A DNA stretch of 64,000 nt from RPQK01 sp041946865 (GCA_041946865.1 JBHGBF010000042.1:1-64000), one strand, 5' to 3'. Numbered from the stretch's first letter, positions 26,711-35,634 are shown. The notes: generated by a model not told the origin, from the letters alone. Program-made: numbers and translations.

Positions 26711-28003
26711 TCAAGAGCCAGCCCCTGCGCTTCGGCTGGACGCCTCCGTCGTCGACGCGGGCGAGCCCGAACCGGGCTCAGCGGTAAGGATGTCGCGGCC
26801 GAAAACTGCGAAGGCCGCAGTGCCGACCAGGCCGAAAACGAAGGCCGTGAGCAGGTTGGTCCGGGGGCTGATCTGCCACAGAAAAGCGCCGCCAAAAGCG
26901 GCCAGGAAGACGACCATGTCGCGCACCAGGTAATAGAGCCCGAACATCCCGGCTTTGCCATCCTCAGGAGAGAGATCGAGAATCAGCGACTTGCGCGTCG
27001 GCTCGCCGAACTCTTTCAGACCTCGAAGGATGAAGGCCCCAATCAGCCACTCGAGTGAGCGGCTGTAGAGAAGGGCCAGCGGAAACAGAGTAAAAAAGCC
27101 AAACGTGATGAGGACAAAAGGCTTTTTGGCGCTGCGGTCGGCCAGGTAAGCAACCGGTATGTAAACCAGGACGGCGGTCGCCATTTCTACCGTGGTCAGA
27201 AGGCCAAACTGCACGGCGGTCACCGGCTCGGCTATGGTTTTCATGCACCAGACTACGACGAAAGCGTACGGTATTTGCTCGCAGAACCGGATGAGAATGT
27301 CGGAAAGCAGAAGCTGCTTGAGGCCGGGGCTCATCCGCCTCCACAACCTCCAGACCCCGGGGTTCGAATAGGGAGACCGGGCGCCTGCTCCGTCGCCGGT
27401 CACCATCCATTGCTGCAGGAACAGGGCGATGACCGCCATGCCCAGAGCGCCCGCAAAGGCCATGCGAACACCCTCCCGCTCTCCCCAGGCGCTGATGCAC
27501 AGACCTCCAATCACCGGACCCAGCGCCATGGGAATGCGTCGGACCAGAGAATGCATGCTCACTCCCATGGTGCGTTTGTTCTTGGGAAGCACCCCGTAAA
27601 GCAAGCTCATGGTCGCCGGCAAGGACAGCGCCGACCATGAGATAAAGAGCACAGCGCCGGCCAGCACTGCCTGCCACGCCGGGATCAGAATCACCAGGGC
27701 AAAGCCGGCAATGGCTGCCAGGTTGAAGATCGCCAGGGACCGCCTGGCGCCGATCCGGTCGGACAGGTAGCCCCCGGGAAAGGAGTAAAGCGCCGAGAGC
27801 AGGTTATCCATTGCCTGCAGCAGGCCGATGGCCAGAGCCCCTCCGCCGACGGCCAGTATGTAGACGGGCAGAAAGCGCTCAGCCATTCGCTCGCCCATGT
27901 CGACCAGCACCACCATGATCAGGAGCCCTGCGGTGCTGCGTTGCAGCGCGAGAAAGCCTGTAATCCGGGAAACACGGTCCGCCGGAATTTCAGGGACTGC
28001 CAT
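26711..28003 (-). CDS. MFS transporter
   Basis: A 430-residue inner-membrane permease with about 12 membrane segments. The MFS signature GGYLSDRIGARRSLAI follows segment 2 and AYLADRSAKKPFVLI lies in the second half. It is not closely similar to the neighbouring MFS gene at 25.2 kb, so this is not a recent duplication. The C-terminal tail of about 25 residues is Ser/Gly-rich and disordered. GGAGGAG precedes the ATG. Substrate unknown. Confidence 0.85.
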   Translation of the reverse strand: MAVPEIPADRVSRITGFLALQRSTAGLLIMVVLVDMGERMAERFLPVYILAVGGGALAIGLLQAMDNLLSALYSFPGGYLSDRIGARRSLAIFNLAAIAGFALVILIPAWQAVLAGAVLFISWSALSLPATMSLLYGVLPKNKRTMGVSMHSLVRRIPMALGPVIGGLCISAWGEREGVRMAFAGALGMAVIALFLQQWMVTGDGAGARSPYSNPGVWRLWRRMSPGLKQLLLSDILIRFCEQIPYAFVVVWCMKTIAEPVTAVQFGLLTTVEMATAVLVYIPVAYLADRSAKKPFVLITFGFFTLFPLALLYSRSLEWLIGAFILRGLKEFGEPTRKSLILDLSPEDGKAGMFGLYYLVRDMVVFLAAFGGAFLWQISPRTNLLTAFVFGLVGTAAFAVFGRDILTAEPGSGSPASTTEASSRSAGAGS

Positions 28004-28335
28004 TTCTCCTCCGGGCTTTGGCTGTCATTGATCTCCCCATGGGAGGGCGGCTCTATTATCGCATGCCGGGTCAGTCTGGGGGCCCTTGGAGGCGCGACAA
28101 CGACTCGTCCCCCGAAGTAATGCCTCACTCTTGTTTGTAGTGCCGCCTTCAGGCGGGCTTTTTCGAACCGTAACCGCTCTCAGTGGTCAACCGCGGTTCG
28201 AAAAAGCCCGCCTGAAGGCGGCACTACAAACAAGAGTGAGGCATTGGCCCCCGAAGTAACCGCTCAGTTTTCTGCGAGCGAAGCGGCAGGCGCTTTTGGA
28301 GTTCATCATGCCATGGATGGTTCGGCCAGAGGACG
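28004..28335. other. Non-coding stretch carrying a perfect inverted repeat
   Basis: No gene is supported. Most of it is the 52-bp inverted repeat at 28119-28245 and its flanks. The last 75 nt lead into the sensor kinase and contain GTAACCGCTCAGTTTT (28257-28272), the shared end motif of the dispersed repeats. Confidence 0.7.
28109..28259. repeat. Perfect 52-bp inverted repeat flanked by 12-bp direct repeats
   Basis: Arms 28119-28170 and 28194-28245 are perfectly complementary, separated by a 23-nt loop. The 12-nt direct repeat CCCCCGAAGTAA occurs at 28109-28120 and 28248-28259, consistent with a target duplication or with longer element ends. A diverged, truncated copy lies at 58767-58856. 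Confidence 0.9.
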
Positions 28336-29814
28336 GTGACCCAGACCGCCTTGCTCCACGTCCTGGCGGCGGCGTTTGTGTCCGTTGCTGCGGTGGTGCG
28401 TTGGTTGTTGCCGGACGTGCTCGGAGACACTCCTTTTCTGGCCTTCTACCCGGCAGTGGTCGCGTCGGCCATGTTGGGTGGGTTCGGGCCAGGAGTGGCG
28501 GCGACACTCGGCGCCACACTGTGCTACTTGCTCTGGTTCGATCCTGATCCTGGGACGACCTTCAGCAGGGAATTCGTGGACTGGATTCGCATCGCCATCT
28601 TCGCGGCCGGGGGCGTTGGAGTCAGCTTTCTCGCCCGGCGGCAACAGCTCGCACGCGCGCGGGAGCGCCGGCAGGCCGAAGAGGTCATGGAACAGGCGAG
28701 CTTTCGGCAGGCGGTCATGGCCAACATGGGAGAGGGCCTTTTCACCGTCGATTCCCAGGGCCTGATTACGTACATGAATCCGGCTGCCGAGCGCGCTGTC
28801 GGTTGGACTTTCAGCGAACTGGCAGGCCGTCGAATCCACGACGCGAACCACTATAAACACCCGGAGGGCATGCCTTACCCGATCGAAGAATGCGCCTGGC
28901 GGCGCGCTCTTTACCAGGGCGCGATCCTGACAAACCACGAAGACACTTTCATCCGCAGGGACGGCAGTTTTCTCCCCGTGGTCCTGAGCTCGGCGCCTCT
29001 GGGCCGAGATAAAGCTGCAGGGCTGGTCATCGTCTTTCGCGACGTGAGCCGGCAAAAGCAGGCGGAGGAAGAGCTGCGCGAAATCAACCGGACGCTCGAA
29101 CAGCGCGTCGAAGAGCGCACGGCAGAGCTCGAGCGCCGGGCCGAAGAGCTCCGCGCTTTGGCCGCAGAACTGGCCCGGACCGAGCAGCGCGAGCAGCGCC
29201 GGCTGGCCCAGTGGCTGCACGACGACCTTCAGCAGCTCCTCGTGGCGACCAAGATGCAGATTGCCCTCACCCTGTCCGCCGTCCAGGAGCGGGGTTTGCG
29301 GCAGCTCTTGGAAAAGGCCTGCCGGTTGATCGACGAGTCGATCGGACAATCACGATCGCTCACCACCGAGCTGACGCCGCCGATCCTCTATCAGAGCGGC
29401 CTGGTGCCCGGGCTCGAGCAGCTTGCCCACTGGGTCAAAGAGAAGCACCGCTTGGATGTCGCCGTGGAAACGACCACCGATGTCAGTCCCGAGAATCAGG
29501 AAGCGGCGGTTGTGCTTTTTAGCGCGGCCCGCGAGCTGCTTTTTAATGTCGTCAAACACTCTGGAGTGCATCAGGCACGGGTGACCCTCAGTCAGAAGGA
29601 GGGACGAGTCCAACTGGCCGTGGAGGATCAGGGTGTGGGTTTTGACCTGGCGGTCCTTCGGGATGGAACCAAGGCCGGTTTCGGGCTGCTCAATATCCGG
29701 GAGCGTCTGCGTTCAATCGGCGGGGACGTCCAGTTTCGAAGCGAGCCCGGGCAGGGAACCTGCGTAACGCTTATCGCCCCGGCAGCCCCCGACGCCGGAG
29801 CCACTCCAAGTTGA
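28336..29814 (+). CDS. Membrane PAS sensor histidine kinase (NarL-type HisKA_3)
   Basis: The 492-residue kinase has three or four N-terminal membrane segments (about 1-95, DUF4118-like), a PAS domain (about 115-240, MGEGLFTVDSQGLITYMNP) and a coiled coil. HisKA_3 follows with H295 in WLHDDLQQLL, then a HATPase domain (ARELLFNVVKH, VEDQGVGFD, GFGLLNIRERL). Its catalytic half closely resembles that of the 2188-residue hybrid, suggesting paralogy. No response regulator is adjacent, so its target is elsewhere. Translation starts at a GTG preceded by AGAGGA. Its 3-prime end overlaps the convergent VWFA gene by 44 nt. Confidence 0.88.
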   Translation: MTQTALLHVLAAAFVSVAAVVRWLLPDVLGDTPFLAFYPAVVASAMLGGFGPGVAATLGATLCYLLWFDPDPGTTFSREFVDWIRIAIFAAGGVGVSFLARRQQLARARERRQAEEVMEQASFRQAVMANMGEGLFTVDSQGLITYMNPAAERAVGWTFSELAGRRIHDANHYKHPEGMPYPIEECAWRRALYQGAILTNHEDTFIRRDGSFLPVVLSSAPLGRDKAAGLVIVFRDVSRQKQAEEELREINRTLEQRVEERTAELERRAEELRALAAELARTEQREQRRLAQWLHDDLQQLLVATKMQIALTLSAVQERGLRQLLEKACRLIDESIGQSRSLTTELTPPILYQSGLVPGLEQLAHWVKEKHRLDVAVETTTDVSPENQEAAVVLFSAARELLFNVVKHSGVHQARVTLSQKEGRVQLAVEDQGVGFDLAVLRDGTKAGFGLLNIRERLRSIGGDVQFRSEPGQGTCVTLIAPAAPDAGATPS

Positions 29815-30862
29815 CCTTGGATTGAATGGGGGAAGGGCTCGGAGGCGCGGTCCGGCTCCGAACCACGAGATCCGGTCGCGCTCTGACCCGGACCCAAAGC
29901 TTGTGCCGGCAGTCCGCAAGGTCCCCAGAAGGTCGGAAGATCAGCGTGTACGTGTGGCGCAGCTCGGTCACCAGTTGACTGAACGCACTCAGCAGGTGCG
30001 CCGTCTCGGTCGGCAGGAACATCTTCCCCCCGGTCTGGCCGGCGATAAGCTGCATCTGCTCCCTGGCCTGTTCCGTCACCCGATCGCGGGCCGCGGCCGC
30101 CGGCATCAGGAAGACGGCTAGTATGATGGCTTCGGACCGCCTGATTTCGCGATTGACTTGTTCAAAGTTGCTCCTGGACCCGTCGCCCGCGGCCTGCAGC
30201 CGGTTGTCCACGCCGTCACTGAAGATGACGATCACCTTGCGGCCCTCGATTTCACTCAGAGTTTGAATAGAGTTGAGGAGCGCATCGTAAAAGGCCGTGC
30301 TGTCTTCCGGTCTGATGGACCTCAACTTCCGTTTGACAGCCGAACGGTCGCTGGTAAAGGGTTGAAGGATCGTGGACCGGGAGCTGAAGGTGGCGAGCGC
30401 CACCCGGTCTTCCGGCAGCAGTCCGCGCAGGAACCGATTGGCGACAGCTTTCTGCAGTCCCAGGTACCGGGTCGTGCTGGCGCTTACGTCGAGCAGGAGC
30501 ATCAGATGAACAGGAACCTGGCTGGGAAGGCACCGATCTGCCATCCGCGGGACCCCGTCCTCGAGCAGCTCGAAGTCTTCTTTCTTCAGCTCTCGCACTG
30601 CGGTCCGGTGCCGCGGGTCCCAGACGGAAGCGCTCACTTGCGTCCAGGCGGCATCGACGTTGACCTTGAAACCCGTATCCAAAGGTTCCGCATAGGAGAG
30701 ACTGTTCGGAGAGTTGGGTGAGTGGTCAGGATCTCGTCTCTCTTGCCCGATCGGACGAGCTGAGACAGATCCGAAAGCCAACGCGAGGAAAAGGACAAGT
30801 GTCACACAGCCCCTTGCCTTCTGCACAAGTACGGCCAGACCGTCAACCCTGATGAGGACCAT
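29771..30862 (-). CDS. Secreted VWFA-related protein (acidobacterial type)
   Basis: A 363-residue protein with an N-terminal signal sequence (VTLVLFLALAFGSVSA) and a von Willebrand A domain. The metal-ion site is visible as DVSAS, with downstream Thr/Ser residues and FSDGVDNRL. A conserved lead-in before the domain (VSASVWDPRHRTAVRELKKEDFELLEDG) is typical of VWFA-related proteins abundant in Acidobacteria. The role is probably protein-protein contact outside the cytoplasm; the partner is unknown. GGGAGG precedes the ATG. Confidence 0.85.
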   Translation of the reverse strand: MVLIRVDGLAVLVQKARGCVTLVLFLALAFGSVSARPIGQERRDPDHSPNSPNSLSYAEPLDTGFKVNVDAAWTQVSASVWDPRHRTAVRELKKEDFELLEDGVPRMADRCLPSQVPVHLMLLLDVSASTTRYLGLQKAVANRFLRGLLPEDRVALATFSSRSTILQPFTSDRSAVKRKLRSIRPEDSTAFYDALLNSIQTLSEIEGRKVIVIFSDGVDNRLQAAGDGSRSNFEQVNREIRRSEAIILAVFLMPAAAARDRVTEQAREQMQLIAGQTGGKMFLPTETAHLLSAFSQLVTELRHTYTLIFRPSGDLADCRHKLWVRVRARPDLVVRSRTAPPSPSPIQSKVNLEWLRRRGLPGR

Positions 30863-31177
30863 CTCATCCTCCCTCTGGATGAAGAGAGAAGGCTCACCGG
30901 CGTTTGCTCGTTTTAAGTCCTGGGAGGAGGAGCCGACACCTGCTGTATCAAGGCCCGACAGCAGTCTCGTGGCGCTCCGTTCCGGGCCCCCCGGAACGGA
31001 GAAAGCCGGCTATTAGCGCGTTTCCTCCGATGAGAGAAGTATGGACCAAGACCGGCTCTGTGTATATCCTCAAACGGGGCCGAGTTACAAGAAGGAAGCT
31101 CTTGCGCGGCAAGCTGACTGGTTGTGACGGGCAACGAGCTTTCCGCCAGGCCGGCCACGAAACCAGGAGGGCTAAAA
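30863..31177. other. Divergent intergenic region with a GC-rich hairpin
   Basis: No gene is supported. It separates the VWFA gene (minus) from the dehydrogenase gene (plus), so both promoters should lie here. The clearest structure is an 11-bp stem with a 5-nt loop at 30975-31001 lacking a T-run on either strand. Its role is unknown. Confidence 0.6.
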
Positions 31178-32197
31178 ATGCGTCGCTCAGTCGTCATTCT
31201 TTCTCTCATTGCTTTCTCGTACACCGTCTGGGGACAGGACCAGACGAAGAAGATCCTGGTCAGCAGTTCCGAGCCCGCTCTGGTCGAAAGGCTGAAGAGC
31301 GTGACTCCTTTGGCTCGGGTCGTCCCGGTAACGGCCGAGACCGCCGCCCAGGAAATTGCCGATGCCGACGGGTTCATCGGCAATATCACGCCCGCGCTGG
31401 TCAAGGCCGGCAAGAAATTGAAGTGGGTTCAGGTCATGAGCGCAGGGGTCGAGAACGTTCTGCATCTGTCTGGCGGTAACGATCTGCGAGACAGCGACAT
31501 TGTCCTGACGAACAACCAGATTGTGCAGGGGCCTGAGATTGCCGACCATGCTATGGCCATGCTCCTGACGTTGACACGCGATATCGATGCTTTTCTCGAG
31601 TACAAACGCCAGGGGGTCTGGCAGCGCAGTGGATACCAGGGGATCGAGCTGGATGGCCGCACGGCGCTGATCATCGGCGTGGGCGGGATTGGGACCCAGA
31701 TTGCATTTCGGGCGTGGGCTCACGGCATGAACGTGATCGGAGTGGATCCCGAAGACATCCCCTTCATGCCTGTCATTCGCAAAGTCGTCAAACCCGACCA
31801 GCTCCACGAGGTTCTCCCGGAAGCCGATGTGGTTTTCGTGTCCGCTCCGCACACCCCCCTCAGTCACAAGATGCTTGGGCCGAAGGAGTTCGGATTGATG
31901 AAGAAGGGCGCCTACTTCATCGCCGTAAGCCGTGGCCGGCTCTACGACATGGATGCGCTGGTCGGGGCGATCGAGAGCGGCCGCCTGGCCGGCGCCGGGG
32001 TGGACGTGACCGATCCGGAGCCGTTGCCCAAGGGCCATCCGCTGTGGAAGTGCAACAACGTGGTCATTACTCCGCACGTCGCCGGACGGTCGGACAAGGA
32101 TCGCGCGCGCATGATCGGAACGATTGAGGAAAACCTGCGCCGTTTCGTGGAGGGCCGTCCCCTGGTGAACGTGGTGGACAAGCAGAAAGGTTACTGA
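31178..32197 (+). CDS. D-2-hydroxyacid dehydrogenase with predicted signal peptide
   Basis: NAD(P)-dependent oxidoreductase of the D-isomer-specific 2-hydroxyacid family. The 339-residue protein has the Rossmann motif GVGGIG and catalytic R252, E281 and H300 (in AVSRGR, DPEPLP and ITPHVAG). Unusually it begins MRRSVVILSLIAFSYTVWGQD, a Sec-type signal peptide, implying export. CCAGGAGG lies 7 nt before this ATG, supporting the start that includes the signal. An in-frame earlier start (31124) lacks a ribosome site. Substrate is unknown. Confidence 0.85.
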   Translation: MRRSVVILSLIAFSYTVWGQDQTKKILVSSSEPALVERLKSVTPLARVVPVTAETAAQEIADADGFIGNITPALVKAGKKLKWVQVMSAGVENVLHLSGGNDLRDSDIVLTNNQIVQGPEIADHAMAMLLTLTRDIDAFLEYKRQGVWQRSGYQGIELDGRTALIIGVGGIGTQIAFRAWAHGMNVIGVDPEDIPFMPVIRKVVKPDQLHEVLPEADVVFVSAPHTPLSHKMLGPKEFGLMKKGAYFIAVSRGRLYDMDALVGAIESGRLAGAGVDVTDPEPLPKGHPLWKCNNVVITPHVAGRSDKDRARMIGTIEENLRRFVEGRPLVNVVDKQKGY

Positions 32198-32201
32198 AGG
32201 A

Positions 32202-32226
32202 GGCGGCCGCAGCGGCCGCGCCTCAG
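32202..32226. terminator. GC-rich hairpin between convergent genes
   Basis: GAGGC-GGCCGC and its complement form a short-loop hairpin spanning the 25 nt between the dehydrogenase stop and the nitrilase stop. There is no T-run, so it is a possible bidirectional stop. Confidence 0.4.
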
Positions 32227-33188
32227 ATGCCTTTTTTGTCGAAGCGCACGGTCCGGGTGTCCTGCTCGAGTCCGGTCCTGACGGCCAGTGGCTGGTAGAG
32301 TTCCGGGCGCCTGGTCTTGATCCACCGCCTTCCGGTCGATTGCTCCAGCAGCCCGGCGTCCAGATCGGCGATCACCATGTCGTCGCCGGCCTTGCAGGTT
32401 TCGGAGAGGATCCGGCCGTAAGGATCGAGGATCATGGCGTTGCCGGTCCGGACCTCGTCATCGTCCACTCCGACCCCGTTGCTGAAAACCAGGAACAGCC
32501 CGTTGTCGTGGGCCCTCGCGGGAAGCCACCGCATCAGCCAGCCCCGGCCCTTGGGACCGCACAGCTCGGCCTGTATGGCAGCCGGGTTCGAATGGCGTGC
32601 TTCCCAGACCGAGCGCTCGATAAGGCCCATGATATGAGGGTTGATCGAGGCGCAACCGCCGGTTTGATGGGGCGCCAGCAGCACTTCGGCTCCTCGCAGG
32701 GCGGTAATGCGGACGTTTTCGCAGATGTTGACGTCGTAACAGATCAGGACACCCACCCGGCAGCCGTGCGGATCGTCGAAGACCGTGTATTCGGAACCGG
32801 CCGACACGCATTCGTTCTCGAACGCGTGGATCTTCCGGTGACGGGCCATCCGGCCGTCGGGCATGGCGACAATGTAGGTGTTGTACAGGCGTCCATCGTC
32901 TGCCTGCTCGATCAGTCCCGCCCCGATGGTCAGACCGGTCTCGCGGCTCAGGGAGAGGAGGGCCTGCGATGACGGGCCCGAAAACACCGGCTCTGCCAAA
33001 GCCTCCACTTCCGGACGGAAGAGACGGCGCAGAAACCAGTAGCCGGTCAGGCAGCATTCAGGGAAAGCGATGAGCTGGACTCCCCGCTTCGCCGCCTCCC
33101 GGGAAAAGCGCCTGACCTTCTCAAAGTTGGCCGCTTTGTCCTTGGGCAGGTGTTCAAACTGGACCGATGCTGCGCGAATGTTGTTCAT
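32223..33188 (-). CDS. Nitrilase-superfamily carbon-nitrogen hydrolase
   Basis: The 321-residue enzyme has the superfamily Glu-Lys-Cys triad: E in AFPECCLTGYW, K in HRKIHAFENE and C in GVLICYDVNICEN. It probably hydrolyses an amide, ureido or nitrile C-N bond in the cytosol. The substrate is not evident. The start is 9 nt after the efp stop, so it is likely co-transcribed with efp, though no functional tie is known. Confidence 0.85.
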   Translation of the reverse strand: MNNIRAASVQFEHLPKDKAANFEKVRRFSREAAKRGVQLIAFPECCLTGYWFLRRLFRPEVEALAEPVFSGPSSQALLSLSRETGLTIGAGLIEQADDGRLYNTYIVAMPDGRMARHRKIHAFENECVSAGSEYTVFDDPHGCRVGVLICYDVNICENVRITALRGAEVLLAPHQTGGCASINPHIMGLIERSVWEARHSNPAAIQAELCGPKGRGWLMRWLPARAHDNGLFLVFSNGVGVDDDEVRTGNAMILDPYGRILSETCKAGDDMVIADLDAGLLEQSTGRRWIKTRRPELYQPLAVRTGLEQDTRTVRFDKKGI

Positions 33189-33197
33189 AGTGTTGCC

Positions 33198-33755
33198 TCA
33201 GGCGCGCCCCAGGTACTTTCCGGTCTCCGTGTCCACGCGCACGATATCTCCTTCCTTGATGAACTGCGGCGTGAGGATCTCCATGTTGTTTTCCAGGGTG
33301 ACCTTCTTGTAAGTGCTCGTATCTTGCTCGTGGAGCGCGGGTGGCGACGTCACGACCTTCAGGTCGACGTGCTCCGGGAACAGAATCGCAAGGGCCTTGT
33401 CTTCGAGGAACAGACCCGTGACTTCCATGCCCTCGGTCAAGAATCTCGATTTCATTCCGAGTTGCTCCCGCGGAATCGGGATCTGATCATAGGTGCGCGG
33501 GTTCATGAAGACGTAATGATCTGCATCCTCATAGAGATAATCGAGCTTCTGCTTGTCGACCTCGACCACATCCACCCGCTCGTCCGGCCGGAAGCGCTTC
33601 TCCGCCACGGCCCCGGTCATCAGGTTGCGGACTCGAATGTGCTCGAGGCTGCCCATTTTGCCGCCACCCATGTGGTGTTCGGCAGCCAGAATCTGGCATA
33701 GGTGACCGTCGAGCCGAACAACCATTCCTGACTTGAGATTAGACGCCGGGATCAT
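33198..33755 (-). CDS. efp: Translation elongation factor P
   Basis: Rescues ribosomes stalled at polyproline. The 185-residue protein has the three-domain length and the conserved MNPRTYDQIPIP and GLFLEDKALAILFPEHVDLKV segments. The C-terminal signature TYKKVTLENNMEILTPQFIKEGD is also present. The tip of domain I reads EHHMGGGKMGS, with K33 at the place of the residue modified in other species, but the surrounding PGKG sequence is changed to GGGKMG. No modification enzyme lies in the window. A purine-rich GGAGG precedes the ATG. Confidence 0.94.
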   Translation of the reverse strand: MIPASNLKSGMVVRLDGHLCQILAAEHHMGGGKMGSLEHIRVRNLMTGAVAEKRFRPDERVDVVEVDKQKLDYLYEDADHYVFMNPRTYDQIPIPREQLGMKSRFLTEGMEVTGLFLEDKALAILFPEHVDLKVVTSPPALHEQDTSTYKKVTLENNMEILTPQFIKEGDIVRVDTETGKYLGRA

Positions 33756-33858
33756 AGTTACCTCCGAGGATTTCGTATACCACAGTTTGGCGGCGAGGAA
33801 AAACGCGAGTTGAGTTTCAGCGACAAGTCAACTAGACTAATTGTTTTTCCCGAGCCGT

Positions 33859-35070
33859 ATGGACAAAGAAGTACGCGCCCGACTTCGTGACGAGACGTTG
33901 GCAGTCGCTGGAGGAGAGGACCTGCATCCTCTGAACTCCTTTCAGCCGCCGATCTTCCAGACCACCAACTTCTGTTTCAACAGCATCGACGACATGGTCG
34001 CGCACGCCCAGGGTAAGCGTGACCAGTATCTCTACACGCGAAACGCCAATCCCACTCTGGAAGTCGTCGAGAAGAAAGTCGCGGCCCTGGAGAGCGGGGA
34101 AGCGGGACTCGTCACCGGTTCCGGCATGGCGGCGATGGCTTGCGCTCTGCTCGCCTTCCTGAAGAGCGGCGACCGCGTGCTGGCGGCAAGCAGTCTGTAC
34201 GGCGGCACTCTTCACCTTCTCAATGACATTCTCTCGCGATTCAAGATCGGGACCGACTGGTTTGACATCGCCGACGCCGGCGCGCTCCCGCAACTGATTC
34301 AGCCCGCGACCCGGCTGCTCCTGGCCGAGACGCCGACCAACCCGGCTTTGCGTCTTCTGCCGCTGGAAGAGACGGCCCGTTTTGCCAAGGAACACGGCCT
34401 CATCAGTGTCATCGACAACACCTTTGCCAGCCCCTTCAATCAGAAACCGATTGAATCGGGCTGGGATGTGGTGGTGCACAGCGCCACCAAGTACCTGGGC
34501 GGGCACTCGGATGTGACCGCCGGGGTGATCGTGTCGCGAAAAGAGCTGATCGAGCGCATGGCTTTCTTCCGGCGCTGGCTTGGAGGCGTGCTGGATCCTT
34601 CCGCCGGCTACCTGCTCATCCGCGGCGCCAAGACCTTGACGGTGAGGGTGAGCAGACAGAACGAAAATGCTCTGCGGATCGCCCGTTTTCTCGAGACCCA
34701 TCCCGGGGTGCAGGGTGTCAACTACCCGTTCCTGGAATCGCACCCGCAGTACGAGCTGGCTCGGCGCCAGATGCGGGGCGGAGGCGGAGTGCTCTCTTTT
34801 ACGGTGCGCGGCGGGTGGCCGGCGACCCGCGCGTTTTTCAACAGTCTTAAGACGATTCCCATTTCGACCAGCCTGGGCGGCGTTGAATCGCTCGTGACCT
34901 CGCCGTTCTGGACGTCACACTACGGGATGTCGGACGCCGAGTTGAAGAGCTCAGCCGTAACCGACAGCCTGGTGCGCATGTCCGTCGGCATCGAGGCGGT
35001 CGAAGACCTGTGCGCCGACCTCGGTCAGGCTTTGCGGGTCGCAGCTGCCGTTCCAACAGGTCGGGCGTAG
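33859..35070 (+). CDS. Trans-sulfuration-family PLP enzyme (cystathionine gamma-synthase/lyase or methionine gamma-lyase type)
   Basis: A PLP-dependent enzyme of Cys/Met metabolism, 403 residues. Family marks are YTRNANPTLEVVEKKVAALE, TGSGMAAMACALLA and DNTFASPFNQKP, with the PLP-binding lysine in SATKYLGGHSD. The exact reaction (gamma-synthase, gamma-lyase or sulfhydrylase) cannot be fixed from sequence alone. ATG 33859 is preferred over an upstream TTG at 33841, although the ribosome site is weak. It is followed 10 nt later by a degenerate CoA-transferase subunit gene. Methionine gamma-lyase would yield 2-oxobutanoate. Confidence 0.85.
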   Translation: MDKEVRARLRDETLAVAGGEDLHPLNSFQPPIFQTTNFCFNSIDDMVAHAQGKRDQYLYTRNANPTLEVVEKKVAALESGEAGLVTGSGMAAMACALLAFLKSGDRVLAASSLYGGTLHLLNDILSRFKIGTDWFDIADAGALPQLIQPATRLLLAETPTNPALRLLPLEETARFAKEHGLISVIDNTFASPFNQKPIESGWDVVVHSATKYLGGHSDVTAGVIVSRKELIERMAFFRRWLGGVLDPSAGYLLIRGAKTLTVRVSRQNENALRIARFLETHPGVQGVNYPFLESHPQYELARRQMRGGGGVLSFTVRGGWPATRAFFNSLKTIPISTSLGGVESLVTSPFWTSHYGMSDAELKSSAVTDSLVRMSVGIEAVEDLCADLGQALRVAAAVPTGRA

Positions 35071-35080
35071 GACCTTGAGT

Positions 35081-35578
35081 ATGCAACCGCAGGATGTGAT
35101 TGTGCGACGGGCCGCTAGAGAAATCAGGGGAAAACAAAAGGTCGCAATCGGACCCGGAATCCCGGAGCTTGTTGAGCAGGCCGTCGAGCCGGGAACGCAA
35201 GTTTTCCGTCTTAATGATCGAACCACCCGGATACCCCCCTTGAAGATAGCGCTTGTGGAAGCAGCCGAAGTGTCCCAGGCCGGTGATCTGTGCCTCCCCC
35301 CCGATGTGCGCTGCGACGAGATCCAGGCCGAGGAATGGGTGGCGGTGACCACCCTTACAGACCCGAGCGGAAACCCCAAGATTGTCCGCAAATGCCACAG
35401 CAAGGTCTTTCGGCCGCATTGTGTGAAGAAGATCATCACCGAAAAAGGGGTGATCGAGGTGACCGACAAGGGCCTCGTCCTCAGGGAGGTCCGACCGGGC
35501 GTCGCCACCGACGATGTCAAGAAAGAAACCGCCGCCAGCCTTCATATTGCCGATGATTTGAAACTGATGGAGTTGTGA
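35081..35578 (+). CDS. Shortened, probably non-catalytic CoA-transferase subunit B-like protein
   Basis: The 165-residue product resembles the beta subunit of 3-oxoacid CoA-transferase at both ends: VRRAAREIRGKQKVAIGPGIPELVEQ near the start and DKGLVLREVRPGVATDDV near the end. The usual subunit has about 215 residues. Here roughly 50 residues of the middle are missing, including the SENG segment that carries the catalytic glutamate. No alpha subunit is nearby. AGGA lies 9 nt before the ATG. It is coupled to the PLP enzyme gene. It may be a decayed or repurposed family member; the reading frame is intact. Confidence 0.7.
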   Translation: MQPQDVIVRRAAREIRGKQKVAIGPGIPELVEQAVEPGTQVFRLNDRTTRIPPLKIALVEAAEVSQAGDLCLPPDVRCDEIQAEEWVAVTTLTDPSGNPKIVRKCHSKVFRPHCVKKIITEKGVIEVTDKGLVLREVRPGVATDDVKKETAASLHIADDLKLMEL

Positions 35579-35634
35579 GGCTGGCCCCAGAGTGGAAGCG
35601 CCTTCTCTGAGGGCGAACTGACGACTCCCCCCAA

